Positions 26,043-34,178 of a stretch of 64,000 nt of DNA are shown here, in pieces. The notes beneath the pieces are model-generated. The model was not told the origin of the DNA, made no database searches, and saw only the letters and a program-made list of their open reading frames with translations. How positions within the stretch are numbered: the stretch's first letter is position 1; each line of letters starts with the position of its first letter. This stretch comes from Mycobacterium branderi (GTDB lineage: Bacteria; Actinomycetota; Actinomycetes; Mycobacteriales; Mycobacteriaceae). The stretch covers positions 434,001 through 498,000 of the forward strand of contig NZ_AP022607.1 in the NCBI RefSeq assembly GCF_010728725.1, given 5' to 3'. The translations under genes were made by a program, and so were the position numbers.

Positions 26043-27499
26043 ATCAGCAGTAAACACCCGCTCAGCGCCACGCAGATGTGCGTCGCGGAGCCGAACGCGT
26101 GCCGAGCGGCATCGATCACGGCGGTGTGCTGCGCGGCCGGGAGACCGGCCGCGTAGTCGAACGCTGCGGCGATGGAGCGGTGCGCGTGCGCTTTGAGCGC
26201 CGGTGAAAGGCCGGCGTTCGCGTCGACGCCGGCTGTGTAGTAGGCGGCGGCCAGCACGCCGGGGATCGCGACGCCTAATCCGCTGCCCAATTCGAATGCG
26301 GTGGAGTCCAGGGCGCCTGCGGCCCCGGCACGGGTCGCGGGAGCGATTGACAGGACTCGTGCCGAGCAGATGTTGGCGGCGACCTGGACGCCTGCGCCCA
26401 GGCACAGCAGACTCGCGCCAACCAGCGCCGGGTTGGCGAGCTCACCGGTGGCGGCGAGCACCGCGGCCGCGGTGCTCGCGACGCCGAGTCCGATGCGCAG
26501 CGCGGCGCGCGGCCCGCACGTGCCCGCCAGAGGGGCGCCGGCCAGGCCGCCGGCGACGGTGCCGATCGCCAGCGGGGCCACCCGCAGGCCGGCCGCGAAT
26601 GGTCCCAGGCCCAGCACGTATTGAAAGTATTGGGCCAACAGCACTTCGACACCGGTGACGGCGATGACGCTGCCCAGCACGATGACGATCGAGGTGGCCA
26701 ACCCCGGTATGCGGAAGAGGCTGAGGTCGAGCAGCGGCTCGCGCAGATGGTGCTGTCGTCGCACGAACCAGACCATTGCGGTCAGCGAGGTCACCACGGC
26801 GGCGCACAACGCCGGCGAGAAGTGCAGGTGGGTGGCCGATTTGAGGCAGTACACCAGCCCGAACATCGCCGGCACCCCCACCACGACGCTGGCCAGATCG
26901 ACCCGGCGCTGCTGCCGGCCCACGCCCGGACCGGCTGTGTCGGCGCGGACCAGTCGCAGCGCGGCCGGCAGCAGCACCGCGAACAGCGGCAGGTTGATGA
27001 CGAAAACCGCGCCCCACCAATAGTGTTCGAGCAGTGCACCGCTGAGCACCGGTCCGGCCATCGAGCCGATCGACCCGGCGGCGGTCCATATTCCCAGCGC
27101 GGCAATCCGCTGTTTGGGCTCCCCGAAGCTACGACGGATCAGCCTCAGCGAGGAGGGCAGCAGCAGCGCGGCGCCCGCACCGGTGATCATCCGGGCGGCG
27201 ATGAGCGCACCGGCCGTGGCCGCCAGCGCGCCGGTCGCCGAGCCGGCGGCGAAAAGCGCCACGCCGGTGGCGAACATGGCCCGGTGGCCGAACCGGTCGG
27301 CGCACGCCCCGGCGGGCACCAGCAGCGCGGCCAGGGTCAGCGCGTAGCTGTCCAGGATCCACAAGGTGGCGTTCGGGCCGGGCGCCAGGTCGTGGGCGAG
27401 GGCCGGGACGGCGATCTGCAGCACGGTGGTGTCCAGCCCGACCGCAAACAGCGCCGACGCGCAAATGAGCAGCACCGGCCAGCGGCGCCAAGCGCTCAC
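25946..27499 (-). CDS. MFS exporter, DHA2 (14-TM) type
   Basis: 517 residues from GTG 27499, which overlaps the PIG-L stop (GTGA). Fourteen predicted membrane segments. Motifs: GLDTTVLQIAVPALAHDL (motif D1), DRFGHRAMFATG (motif A), GAALLLPSSLRLIRRSF, and GSIGSMAGPVLSGALLEHYW, the antiporter motif C. DHA2 proteins are drug/proton antiporters and are common as self-resistance or product exporters of biosynthetic clusters. The translated region upstream of 27499 is out-of-frame PIG-L sequence, so the longer open frame is rejected. The end overlaps the following GNAT gene. Confidence 0.92.
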   Translation of the reverse strand: MSAWRRWPVLLICASALFAVGLDTTVLQIAVPALAHDLAPGPNATLWILDSYALTLAALLVPAGACADRFGHRAMFATGVALFAAGSATGALAATAGALIAARMITGAGAALLLPSSLRLIRRSFGEPKQRIAALGIWTAAGSIGSMAGPVLSGALLEHYWWGAVFVINLPLFAVLLPAALRLVRADTAGPGVGRQQRRVDLASVVVGVPAMFGLVYCLKSATHLHFSPALCAAVVTSLTAMVWFVRRQHHLREPLLDLSLFRIPGLATSIVIVLGSVIAVTGVEVLLAQYFQYVLGLGPFAAGLRVAPLAIGTVAGGLAGAPLAGTCGPRAALRIGLGVASTAAAVLAATGELANPALVGASLLCLGAGVQVAANICSARVLSIAPATRAGAAGALDSTAFELGSGLGVAIPGVLAAAYYTAGVDANAGLSPALKAHAHRSIAAAFDYAAGLPAAQHTAVIDAARHAFGSATHICVALSGCLLLMCWAMSARRERSTPSLTASAPTAQPISTTSSR

Positions 27500-28188
27500 G
27501 GTGTCTGCCCCCCGGCACTCCAGGTGCCGCGGATGACGCTGAAGGCTTCGGCGGCGGCCACGCCCGCGGCGGCGCCGAACAGTTCGGCCTGGCTGCGCAG
27601 AGCCTGCAGCGAGCGGGGATGCGGGAAGTCGCGCAGTTCGGACGAATAGTGGCTCATCGCCGCGAGTTTCGTGTCCAGGGTGTCGCTGATGTCGCTGTAC
27701 ACCGATGGCTGAAACACCGGCCGCCCGGCGTAGCCGGCCTCGGTCGCCGACAAGGTGGAAAACGACAGCAGCCAACGCACCGGGCTCACGTGCGGGCGGC
27801 AGGCGATCATGGTGGCCCGCGCGGTCAATTCGTGATCGATGTTGAGGTCGCCGCTGTGATGGGTGTACACCACCTGCGGGCTGAATTCCTCGACCGCGTC
27901 GCTGACGTGACGGGCCAGCGTCAACAACGGATAGCTGTCGAGTTGGTTGTCGCGCAGATCGAGTCGTCGCCACGACGCGACGCCCAGCTCGCTCAGGGCA
28001 GCGCTGGTCTCGTCGAGCGAGCGCCGCATGCTCTCGGGCAGGCAGGCGTCGTCGGCGCGCGACGTTTTGCCTTCGGCCAAGATCAACGCCGCCACCGTGT
28101 CGCCGGCGCGCACGTGTTTGGCCAGGGTTCCACCCGGCCCGATCACCTCGTCGTCGGGGTGCGCGGCGACCACCAGGACCCGGGTCAC
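27496..28188 (-). CDS. PIG-L (LmbE) family N-deacetylase
   Basis: 230 residues from GTG 28188, coupled by GTGA to the WbqC gene. The zinc motif AAHPDDE (8-14) is followed by HHSGDLNIDHE with the third ligand His. This is the family of MshB (GlcNAc-inositol deacetylase of mycothiol synthesis) and of antibiotic N-deacetylases. It should remove an acyl group from an N-acylated sugar, exposing an amine that the FemAB-like or GNAT enzymes could then modify. It is not MshB itself: the context differs. Confidence 0.92.
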   Translation of the reverse strand: MTRVLVVAAHPDDEVIGPGGTLAKHVRAGDTVAALILAEGKTSRADDACLPESMRRSLDETSAALSELGVASWRRLDLRDNQLDSYPLLTLARHVSDAVEEFSPQVVYTHHSGDLNIDHELTARATMIACRPHVSPVRWLLSFSTLSATEAGYAGRPVFQPSVYSDISDTLDTKLAAMSHYSSELRDFPHPRSLQALRSQAELFGAAAGVAAAEAFSVIRGTWSAGGQTP

Positions 28189-28889
28189 GGCGAAACCTGC
28201 TGTGCGAGCGCGGTTGCGGTCAAGATGGCGCGACTGTGCGGTCCGCAGTTCATCAGCAGATCCAGCACCGACAGGTGCGACACGAAACCGGCATGACGCT
28301 GCGGGTAGCTGGGATGGTGGTACTCGAACACCTGCACGCGCACATCGCCCAGGCGCTCCCACTGCAGGTAGTCGCGGGCGTGAATGCCGGTGACGAAGGT
28401 GTCCGCGCCGAACTTCGCGCTCAGCGCCGCAATGATGGAGGTGCGGTCGAAGTCGCCCAGTGCCAGCTGGGAGCTGCGGTAGAGCGGCATCGTCAGGCCG
28501 AGCTGGCCCCGGCAGTATTCGATGAACGGCAGGCACAGTTCGGTGATCGTGGGGTAGGGCCGCGAGTAGTAGTCGGCCAGGAATTCGGCGTGCTCCGCGA
28601 AGTGCGGGGCGCGCCGATACGCCATCTGGATGGCCTTCCAGTGCCGGCGGCGCCAACCGTCGTCGAGGACCGCGATCGTGTCAAGGGTGTGCTCGTCGCG
28701 GACGTCGGCGTGGCGGATCGGCACCGTCAGCCACTGTTCGCCGGCGGCGGTGCGAATCTTGTTGCGGTTCACCATTCCGCCGCGGTCGAATCGGCTCAGG
28801 TCGTGCACCACGAACGCATCAGCGGTGGCCATCTTCGCGAAGTAGCCCAGCCACGGCAGATAGGCGGGCTGGTGCGCGGTCAAGATCAT
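28185..28889 (-). CDS. WbqC-like family protein
   Basis: 234 residues from ATG 28889, which overlaps the upstream stop by four bases. The start MILTAHQPAYLPWLGYFAKM and the segments MVNRNKIRTAAG, WLTVPI, FIEYCRGQLGL and TGIHARDYLQWERLGDVRVQ match the WbqC-like family. Members occur in O-antigen and natural-product sugar clusters; the chemistry is still poorly defined, with acyl or amino-acid transfer to sugar amines proposed. It has a conserved His (AHQP) and Lys/Arg positions. In this operon it is a candidate for the step that makes the product unusual. Confidence 0.88.
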   Translation of the reverse strand: MILTAHQPAYLPWLGYFAKMATADAFVVHDLSRFDRGGMVNRNKIRTAAGEQWLTVPIRHADVRDEHTLDTIAVLDDGWRRRHWKAIQMAYRRAPHFAEHAEFLADYYSRPYPTITELCLPFIEYCRGQLGLTMPLYRSSQLALGDFDRTSIIAALSAKFGADTFVTGIHARDYLQWERLGDVRVQVFEYHHPSYPQRHAGFVSHLSVLDLLMNCGPHSRAILTATALAQQVSP

Positions 28890-29818
28890 GCGGACTCTCC
28901 TTTGCGCCAGGCCACCCGGCGGGTGGCGTGTGCTGTTGCGCCCCAATCGGTTTTGAATCGGGCCTGGCCGTCGTTGCCGGCCGCGCCCAGATCCGCCAGC
29001 TGCACTCCGCGCGCGGTCAGGGCGCCGAGGGCTGAGAAGAACGACAGGTAGCCGGCGTTGGTGCGTCGCCCGTCATCGGAGGTCAGCTGCATCACGTGGT
29101 AGGCGAGGCGACCGCCGACGGCGAAGACGCTGGCCGCTTCGACGCCGCGGCCGCTGCGGGCGAGCACCGCGAGCACCGCATCGTCGTGCTGAGCCAACAG
29201 TGCGCGCAGCTGTTCGGCGCGCTCACCTCGGGTGATGTCGTGGCGGGCCATTGTCACCGCGTGCAGCGTGTCGATGGCTTCGGCGTCGGCGATCGTCGCT
29301 ACGGTGACCGACAAGCCCCAGGTCTGGGCGCGGCGCACCGCGGTACGCATCCGGCCCTTGGCCGCCGCCCACACGGCGTCGGGGCCTGCTGAGAGGTCCA
29401 GCAGGTAGGTGTCGCGGCCCGGTGAGCTGGGCCAGGTGTCCAGCCAGGTGGGCAGGCCGGGCAGCGGCGGCGGCAGCAGGGTGTGGATCTCGCGTAGTCC
29501 GAGCGTGTCGCCCAGTGCGGCGGCCAGCGCCGAAAACGGCAGCGGTTGCCCGGCGGGCCGGCCGGCGGCGGGATACACCATGCCGTAGCCGTAGGCGCCG
29601 ATCTGCGCCTCATCGCCGTTGCGGCACAACGGGATCAGCAGCGGCCCGTCCCCCGGCCCGTCGATCTGGACGGGGGTGAAGCGCAGCTGCGGCGAGTCGA
29701 TCAGGCCCACAGCGATCCAGGGCGCCCGGCCGAACGGGACGGGTTGGGCCGCGGCCTGCAGGCGCTCGGCCCACTGGGCGTTCGACAGCGTCTGCACACC
29801 GGTGTGGTGCGCCACCAT
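28886..29818 (-). CDS. FemAB-like GNAT (acetyltransferase_6) protein
   Basis: 310 residues. ATG 29818 shares one base with the previous stop and has AGGAGG ten bases upstream. Two tandem GNAT-like halves typical of FemAB/Lif proteins: GAYGYGMVYPAAG, then KGRMRTAVRRAQTWGLSVTV (central), and AASVFAVGGRLAYHVMQLTS with NAGYLSFFSALGALTARGVQ and FKTDWGA. FemAB-type proteins transfer amino acids from tRNA to peptidoglycan or other amines; others use acyl-CoA. Here it may attach an amino acid or acyl group to the amino sugar. Confidence 0.85.
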   Translation of the reverse strand: MVAHHTGVQTLSNAQWAERLQAAAQPVPFGRAPWIAVGLIDSPQLRFTPVQIDGPGDGPLLIPLCRNGDEAQIGAYGYGMVYPAAGRPAGQPLPFSALAAALGDTLGLREIHTLLPPPLPGLPTWLDTWPSSPGRDTYLLDLSAGPDAVWAAAKGRMRTAVRRAQTWGLSVTVATIADAEAIDTLHAVTMARHDITRGERAEQLRALLAQHDDAVLAVLARSGRGVEAASVFAVGGRLAYHVMQLTSDDGRRTNAGYLSFFSALGALTARGVQLADLGAAGNDGQARFKTDWGATAHATRRVAWRKGESA

Positions 29819-31059
29819 CACCGCACCTCCTGCGCCAGCGCCGCATCGGCGGTCAACAAAGCGTCGACGAGTCGGTCGACAGGGCGGCGTTGCGGCAGTT
29901 TGGGAATCGTGAGGACCCGGGTCCACAGCTGCTCGGCACGCTGCATCTGGCCGCTCGCGAACCGCTGATACTGCGCCAGTTTGTGCAACGGGTAGTGATT
30001 CCAACCGGTTTGGATGCCCAGCGCAGCCAGCCGGGCGGCGAACAGGTGCCGGTGGCCGCGCTCGGTGAACAGCAGCTCCACACCCCCGCTGAGGCACGGC
30101 TGTGCCCCCGGGACGAACCGGGCGCAGCGCAGCCGCGGGCCGAGTTCTGCCAGTAGCGTTCGGTGGGTGTGCCGCGCGGACGCGCTGAGCCGCTCGGCGT
30201 CGCGCAGCAGCACCGCCGCCGCCGCGGTCTGCCAGCGACCCGGCCCACGAAGCGGGACGTCGCCGCAGCGTTGCGGCAAATGCGCGGCCTTGCTGGGTGA
30301 CCAGCCGGGCCGGCGTTGCGAGCGGCGCGCCACGGCGGCGCGCACCGGGCCGGGACTGGATTCGATCCAGCGTTGGGTGACGGCGGCCAAAAGCTGTGCG
30401 CCGCCGGTTGTTTCAGCCGGGCCGAGGTCGTCGGCCGGGTCGGCGGCGCATAACAGCGCCGCACCGCCACCGACGCCGCCGAGTGGCTTACCCACCCCGA
30501 AGCTCAGCACGATCGGCACACCTGCGGGCAGGTATTGGCTGATCAGCGTCGTTGACGGGATCGCCTGAGCCAAGTCCAGGATCGGCGTGGCGCCGCGCCG
30601 GGAAAGCCACCGGCCATGCTGCGCCCACTCGTCGCGGCTAAGCCCGTTGGTGAGCACCACGAGGGTGTCCTCGACATCGACGTCGCCGAACGCCGGACCA
30701 CTGTCGGGATCGAAGTCCACCAGCACCGGGGTGGCGCCGGTGGCCAGGACCGCGTCGGCGACGGCCGGGCAGTTGAACGTCGACAGCACCACCCGGGCGC
30801 CGGGGCCGGCACCGCAGCGCTGCAACGCATACCGCAGCGCCGCGCGCCCGGACTGCGTCAAAACAGCGCTGCCGTTGGGTGTTTCGGCCAGCAGGGTCGC
30901 GCACAGCCGGCGGCGCGCCGACGTGGTCGGCCCCCACCCGGCCACGGCTGTCGCGGCCAGCGCGCCCAGGGTGAGCCGGCTGGGATGCAGCACCAGCTGC
31001 GGGCAGCCCGGCGGCGGTGGGTAGCGCAGATCGGCGGTTTCCGGCGCCAGCTCGGTCAT
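29818..31059 (-). CDS. Divergent DegT/DnrJ-type PLP aminotransferase
   Basis: 413 residues from ATG 31059 (ATGA overlap with the epimerase gene). Type I PLP fold: SGRAALRYALQRCG, VVLSTFNCPAVADAVLATGA, an Asp in PILDLAQAIPST (D162) and the candidate Schiff-base Lys191 in LSFGVGKPLGGVGGG. It is clearly more distant from DegT than the 32042 gene. It lacks the usual SF-x-x-x-K-x-x-x-x-GEGG arrangement but keeps the Lys. The C-terminal TGWNHYPLHKL resembles the substrate loop of sugar aminotransferases. Two aminotransferases in one operon suggest two amine introductions, or one with another PLP reaction. Confidence 0.8.
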   Translation of the reverse strand: MTELAPETADLRYPPPPGCPQLVLHPSRLTLGALAATAVAGWGPTTSARRRLCATLLAETPNGSAVLTQSGRAALRYALQRCGAGPGARVVLSTFNCPAVADAVLATGATPVLVDFDPDSGPAFGDVDVEDTLVVLTNGLSRDEWAQHGRWLSRRGATPILDLAQAIPSTTLISQYLPAGVPIVLSFGVGKPLGGVGGGAALLCAADPADDLGPAETTGGAQLLAAVTQRWIESSPGPVRAAVARRSQRRPGWSPSKAAHLPQRCGDVPLRGPGRWQTAAAAVLLRDAERLSASARHTHRTLLAELGPRLRCARFVPGAQPCLSGGVELLFTERGHRHLFAARLAALGIQTGWNHYPLHKLAQYQRFASGQMQRAEQLWTRVLTIPKLPQRRPVDRLVDALLTADAALAQEVR

Positions 31060-32045
31060 CGGGACGGCGCTGCGATCTGCTTGCTGTGCAGGGCCCAGCT
31101 GTCGTGGTCGTTGATCCACCCCACGGTTTCGCGCAGCCGAGCGTCGAAGTCGCTTCGCGGGTCGTAGCCCAGCAGCGCGCGGGCTTTGCTGATGTCGGGG
31201 CGGCGCCGGGCGATGTCCGGACCGCTGCGGGTGTGGTGGCACACGCTGCTGCCCGAACCGCTGTAGCGCACGATCCGCTCGGCGAGCTCGTTGACGGTGA
31301 GTTCGGCGCGGTCGTCGCCGATGTTGAATGCCTGCCCCTCGGCGGCCGGGTCGAGCAGGCAGCGGATCAGCCCGTCGGCGAAATCACCGGCGTAGCACCA
31401 GGCCCGGGTCTGCGAACCGTCGCCGTGCACGGTGACCGGCTCTGCGGTGAGAGCCTGCTGCGCGAACGCGCTGACCGCGTAGCCGCCGGTACGCAGCGGC
31501 CCGAATACGTTGAAGGGCCGCACGATCGAGAACGGCAGCCCGTGTTCGGCGTGGTAGGCGTACACCCACGACTCGGCGGCGATTTTGCTGACCGCATATG
31601 ACCAGCGCGGGTCGTCGGTGCGCACCGACAGCCAGGACTGTTCGGTGGCGTGCGCGGCGTCGTCGCCGTACACCTCGCTGGTGCTCAGCAGCAGGAAGCG
31701 CCGGCAGTTCGCCACCCGCGCCGCGTAGTCCAGCGCCACCCGGGTGCCGTCGATGTTGACTTGCAGGGTGCGCGCCGGCAGGTCGCGCACCGTGCTGACA
31801 CCGAGGACGGCGGCCGCATGCACGACGTAATCCACCGGCCCGAATCGGTCGAGCGCGCCGAACTCGGTGATGTCGGCGCGGCCCGCGGTGATCCCCGGTG
31901 CGCACAGCAGCCCGGACATTTGCAGCGACGAGCCCTCCAGGGGGCGGTTGTCGACCAGCACGACATCGTGGCCCGCGTCGTGCAGCGCCTTGGCGGTCCA
32001 GGTCGCCAGGAAGCCGAAGCCGCCGGTAATCAGGGTGGTAGTCAA
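31056..32045 (-). CDS. NAD-dependent sugar epimerase/dehydratase (extended SDR)
   Basis: 329 residues from TTG 32045. The start is fixed by AGGAGG at 32053-32058, seven bases upstream, and by a TTGA overlap with the preceding stop. Rossmann motif ITGGFGFLATW, LVDNRPLEGSS, catalytic YAVSK with upstream Ser in STSEVYG, and RPFNVFGPLRTGG. It acts on a nucleotide-linked sugar (epimerisation, dehydration or decarboxylation). With the dehydrogenase upstream it could convert a UDP-uronic acid, like ArnA or UXS-type enzymes, but the sequence alone does not tell which. Confidence 0.92.
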   Translation of the reverse strand: MTTTLITGGFGFLATWTAKALHDAGHDVVLVDNRPLEGSSLQMSGLLCAPGITAGRADITEFGALDRFGPVDYVVHAAAVLGVSTVRDLPARTLQVNIDGTRVALDYAARVANCRRFLLLSTSEVYGDDAAHATEQSWLSVRTDDPRWSYAVSKIAAESWVYAYHAEHGLPFSIVRPFNVFGPLRTGGYAVSAFAQQALTAEPVTVHGDGSQTRAWCYAGDFADGLIRCLLDPAAEGQAFNIGDDRAELTVNELAERIVRYSGSGSSVCHHTRSGPDIARRRPDISKARALLGYDPRSDFDARLRETVGWINDHDSWALHSKQIAAPSR

Positions 32046-33241
32046 CGCTTTTCCTCCTGTCGATGACTGGCGCCGGGTCGGCTCACCAGCTCTTTGACCG
32101 CGGCGATCACCCGGTCCTGGTCGAGTTCGGACATGCCGTACCACAGCGGCAGCGACAGCAGCCCGGGATACATCGCATCCATCACCGCAAAGCCGGTGGG
32201 CGGCGCCAGCGAGCGCCGGAAGGCGCCCAGCCGGTGCAACGGTGTGTAGTGGACCTGGCAGCCGATGCCCGCCGCGCGCAGGAACGCGATCACGTCGCGC
32301 TTGGCCATGCCCAGTTCGTCGAGGTCGAACACCACCGGGAACAGGTGGTGCGCCGAACGAGCGCGCCCGATGGTGGCCAGTGTGCGCAGCGCGGGCAGTC
32401 CCTCAAAGGCGGCGCGGTAGCGCTGCGCCTGAACAGCTCTCGCTTGCCGGGCCGTCTCGAGCCGGCGCGCCTGCACCACTCCGAGGGCGGCGTGGAACTC
32501 CGACAGACGGAAGTTGGCCCCCGGGGTGTCGATGTCGTAGGGCCAGGGCGCGAGGTCGTCGTCGCTGGGTGCGACCGGCGTCATGGCGTGGTTGCGAAAC
32601 GCGCGCAGCCTGTCGCGCAGCGCTTCGTCATGGGTGGCGACGGCGCCGCCTTCGCCCGCGCCGATCGGTTTGACCGGGTGAAAGCTGAAGTAGGCTGCCC
32701 GCGACGCGCGCGACGAGCCGACCGGCGTCCCGTCGCCGTAGCCGGCGCCGATCGCGTGGCACGCGTCCTCGACCAGGTCGGCGCCGTGGCGAGCGCACAC
32801 TTCGGCCAGCGACTCCACATCGACCGGGTTGCCGGCGTAGTGCACCGGTACGACCACAATATGGGCGTATCGCCCGTCGACGGATTCCAGCAGTGTCGCA
32901 AGGCTTTCCGGACAGATGTTGAGATCCTCGCGCCGCACGTCGCACAGCCCGACATCCCAGCCGAGCAGCCGGGCGGCGGCGGCGGCTGCGGCGAAGTTCA
33001 GGGTGGGAGTCACCAACAGCCTCGGTCCGGCGGAGTTCACGCCGAGCGCGTGCAACAACGCGAAGATCGCCGTGGTGCCGCTGGACAGGCTGATCACCGG
33101 CGCGGCGGTGATCTCGCTCAGCAGGCGCTCGAATTCGGCGACCTGGCTGCCGTTCGTCCACATCCCGGAATCCAGCACCGATCGCAGCGCCTGTGCTTCC
33201 TCGCCGTCCCAGTAGGGCTTGGCATAGGGCAGTTCAGACAT
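32042..33241 (-). CDS. DegT/DnrJ/EryC1/StrS-family sugar aminotransferase
   Basis: 399 residues, full length. PLP-binding features: SLSSGTTAIFALLHALG (phosphate site), Asp159 in DLVEDACHAIG and Lys191 in FSFHPVKPIGAGEGG, then FRNHAMTP, NFRLSEFHAALG, and QVHYTPLHRLGAFRR. Close in style to PseC/ArnB-type nucleotide-sugar 4-aminotransferases. It would put an amino group on a keto sugar made by the epimerase/dehydrogenase partners. The start overlaps the previous stop by eight bases. Confidence 0.93.
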   Translation of the reverse strand: MSELPYAKPYWDGEEAQALRSVLDSGMWTNGSQVAEFERLLSEITAAPVISLSSGTTAIFALLHALGVNSAGPRLLVTPTLNFAAAAAAARLLGWDVGLCDVRREDLNICPESLATLLESVDGRYAHIVVVPVHYAGNPVDVESLAEVCARHGADLVEDACHAIGAGYGDGTPVGSSRASRAAYFSFHPVKPIGAGEGGAVATHDEALRDRLRAFRNHAMTPVAPSDDDLAPWPYDIDTPGANFRLSEFHAALGVVQARRLETARQARAVQAQRYRAAFEGLPALRTLATIGRARSAHHLFPVVFDLDELGMAKRDVIAFLRAAGIGCQVHYTPLHRLGAFRRSLAPPTGFAVMDAMYPGLLSLPLWYGMSELDQDRVIAAVKELVSRPGASHRQEEKR

Positions 33242-34178
33242 GGGTTTTCCTTGCGCTGGTCAAATCGGCAAGCGGCGGTGTGCTGTGCACCCAGGCCACG
33301 GTTTCCCAGCAGCTGGAGCGGGCCTGGTAGTCGGCTTCTTGTACTTCGAAGACGACACCGAGCGCACCGTCGGTGGGCTCGGCGGTGTCGATCGCGTGGC
33401 GCAGGGCCGCGGCCAGCAGCTGCGCGTCGGCTTCGCCGCGCTGCGGGGTGGCACCTTCGAAGCAGTGTCCGGCCCAAAACGGCATCGCATGTCCGTAGTA
33501 CGAGCCGAAGTGCAGGTGACGGATGGGTAGCGCGGGCAGGTCCATCAGGGTCGAATCGCTGGGGCGGCGCTGCAGTTGGGCGATCGAGGCCGCCGTGGAG
33601 TGGGTGACCGCCCAGTGGCACAGGTCCCAGGTGACGCCCAGCAGCGGTGACCCCAGCTCGGCGAGCGGATCGAAGTCGCCGGGATAGACGAAGATCGGGT
33701 CATAGTCGATGCCCTCGGATCCGATCACCGGCAGGTTCTCGACGCCGATCCACAGCGGGTAGCCGCGCAGGCGTTCGGTGAGCTCCCCGAGCCGGTCGAC
33801 GACTCTGCGGCGCGCACCGGCCAGGTCGTAGGTCAGCCAATCGCGTTCGGCGACAAACTGGTTGGCGTGCAGCACCACCCCGTCGGCGTGATGAGCGGCG
33901 GCCAGCTCGCAGAACCGCAGCAGCGCCGCGAACATCGCCGGGTCGCCGACCCAGTCGGCGTGGTCGGTGGGAAAATGCGTGCTCAGCGTTGTCACCCCGA
34001 GCCTGCGCGCTTGGCGCAGACTGGCGTGCAGGGCTTGCCAATGCTGCTCGTCGGCAAGGTCGTGCCCGTCGAAAACATAGGCTTCCAGCCCCCAGCCATC
34101 AGCGACCCACCGCTCGTCGATCTGCTCGGGACGCAATCCGTCGAAGGAGTGCTGCCAGGTGATCTTCGGTGTGTTCAC
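33234..34178 (-). CDS. TIM-barrel sugar-phosphate isomerase/epimerase-like protein
   Basis: 314 residues of the AP-endonuclease-2/xylose isomerase-like TIM barrel. Metal-binding residues can be seen at strand ends: THFPTDHADW, VVLHANQF, WIGVENLPV (Glu), GVTWDLCHWAV (Asp, His), RHLHFGSYYGH (His), VVFEVQEAD (Glu). It likely isomerises or epimerises a sugar or keto-acid intermediate. Overlaps the dehydrogenase stop by four bases. The substrate is unknown; in sugar clusters such enzymes can also make inosose-type compounds. Confidence 0.85.
   Translation of the reverse strand: MNTPKITWQHSFDGLRPEQIDERWVADGWGLEAYVFDGHDLADEQHWQALHASLRQARRLGVTTLSTHFPTDHADWVGDPAMFAALLRFCELAAAHHADGVVLHANQFVAERDWLTYDLAGARRRVVDRLGELTERLRGYPLWIGVENLPVIGSEGIDYDPIFVYPGDFDPLAELGSPLLGVTWDLCHWAVTHSTAASIAQLQRRPSDSTLMDLPALPIRHLHFGSYYGHAMPFWAGHCFEGATPQRGEADAQLLAAALRHAIDTAEPTDGALGVVFEVQEADYQARSSCWETVAWVHSTPPLADLTSARKTHV

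Noticed and set aside
27500..27973. Long N-terminal extension of the MFS gene
   Set aside because: The extra residues are out-of-frame PIG-L sequence; GTG 27499 overlaps the PIG-L stop in the pattern of the operon.
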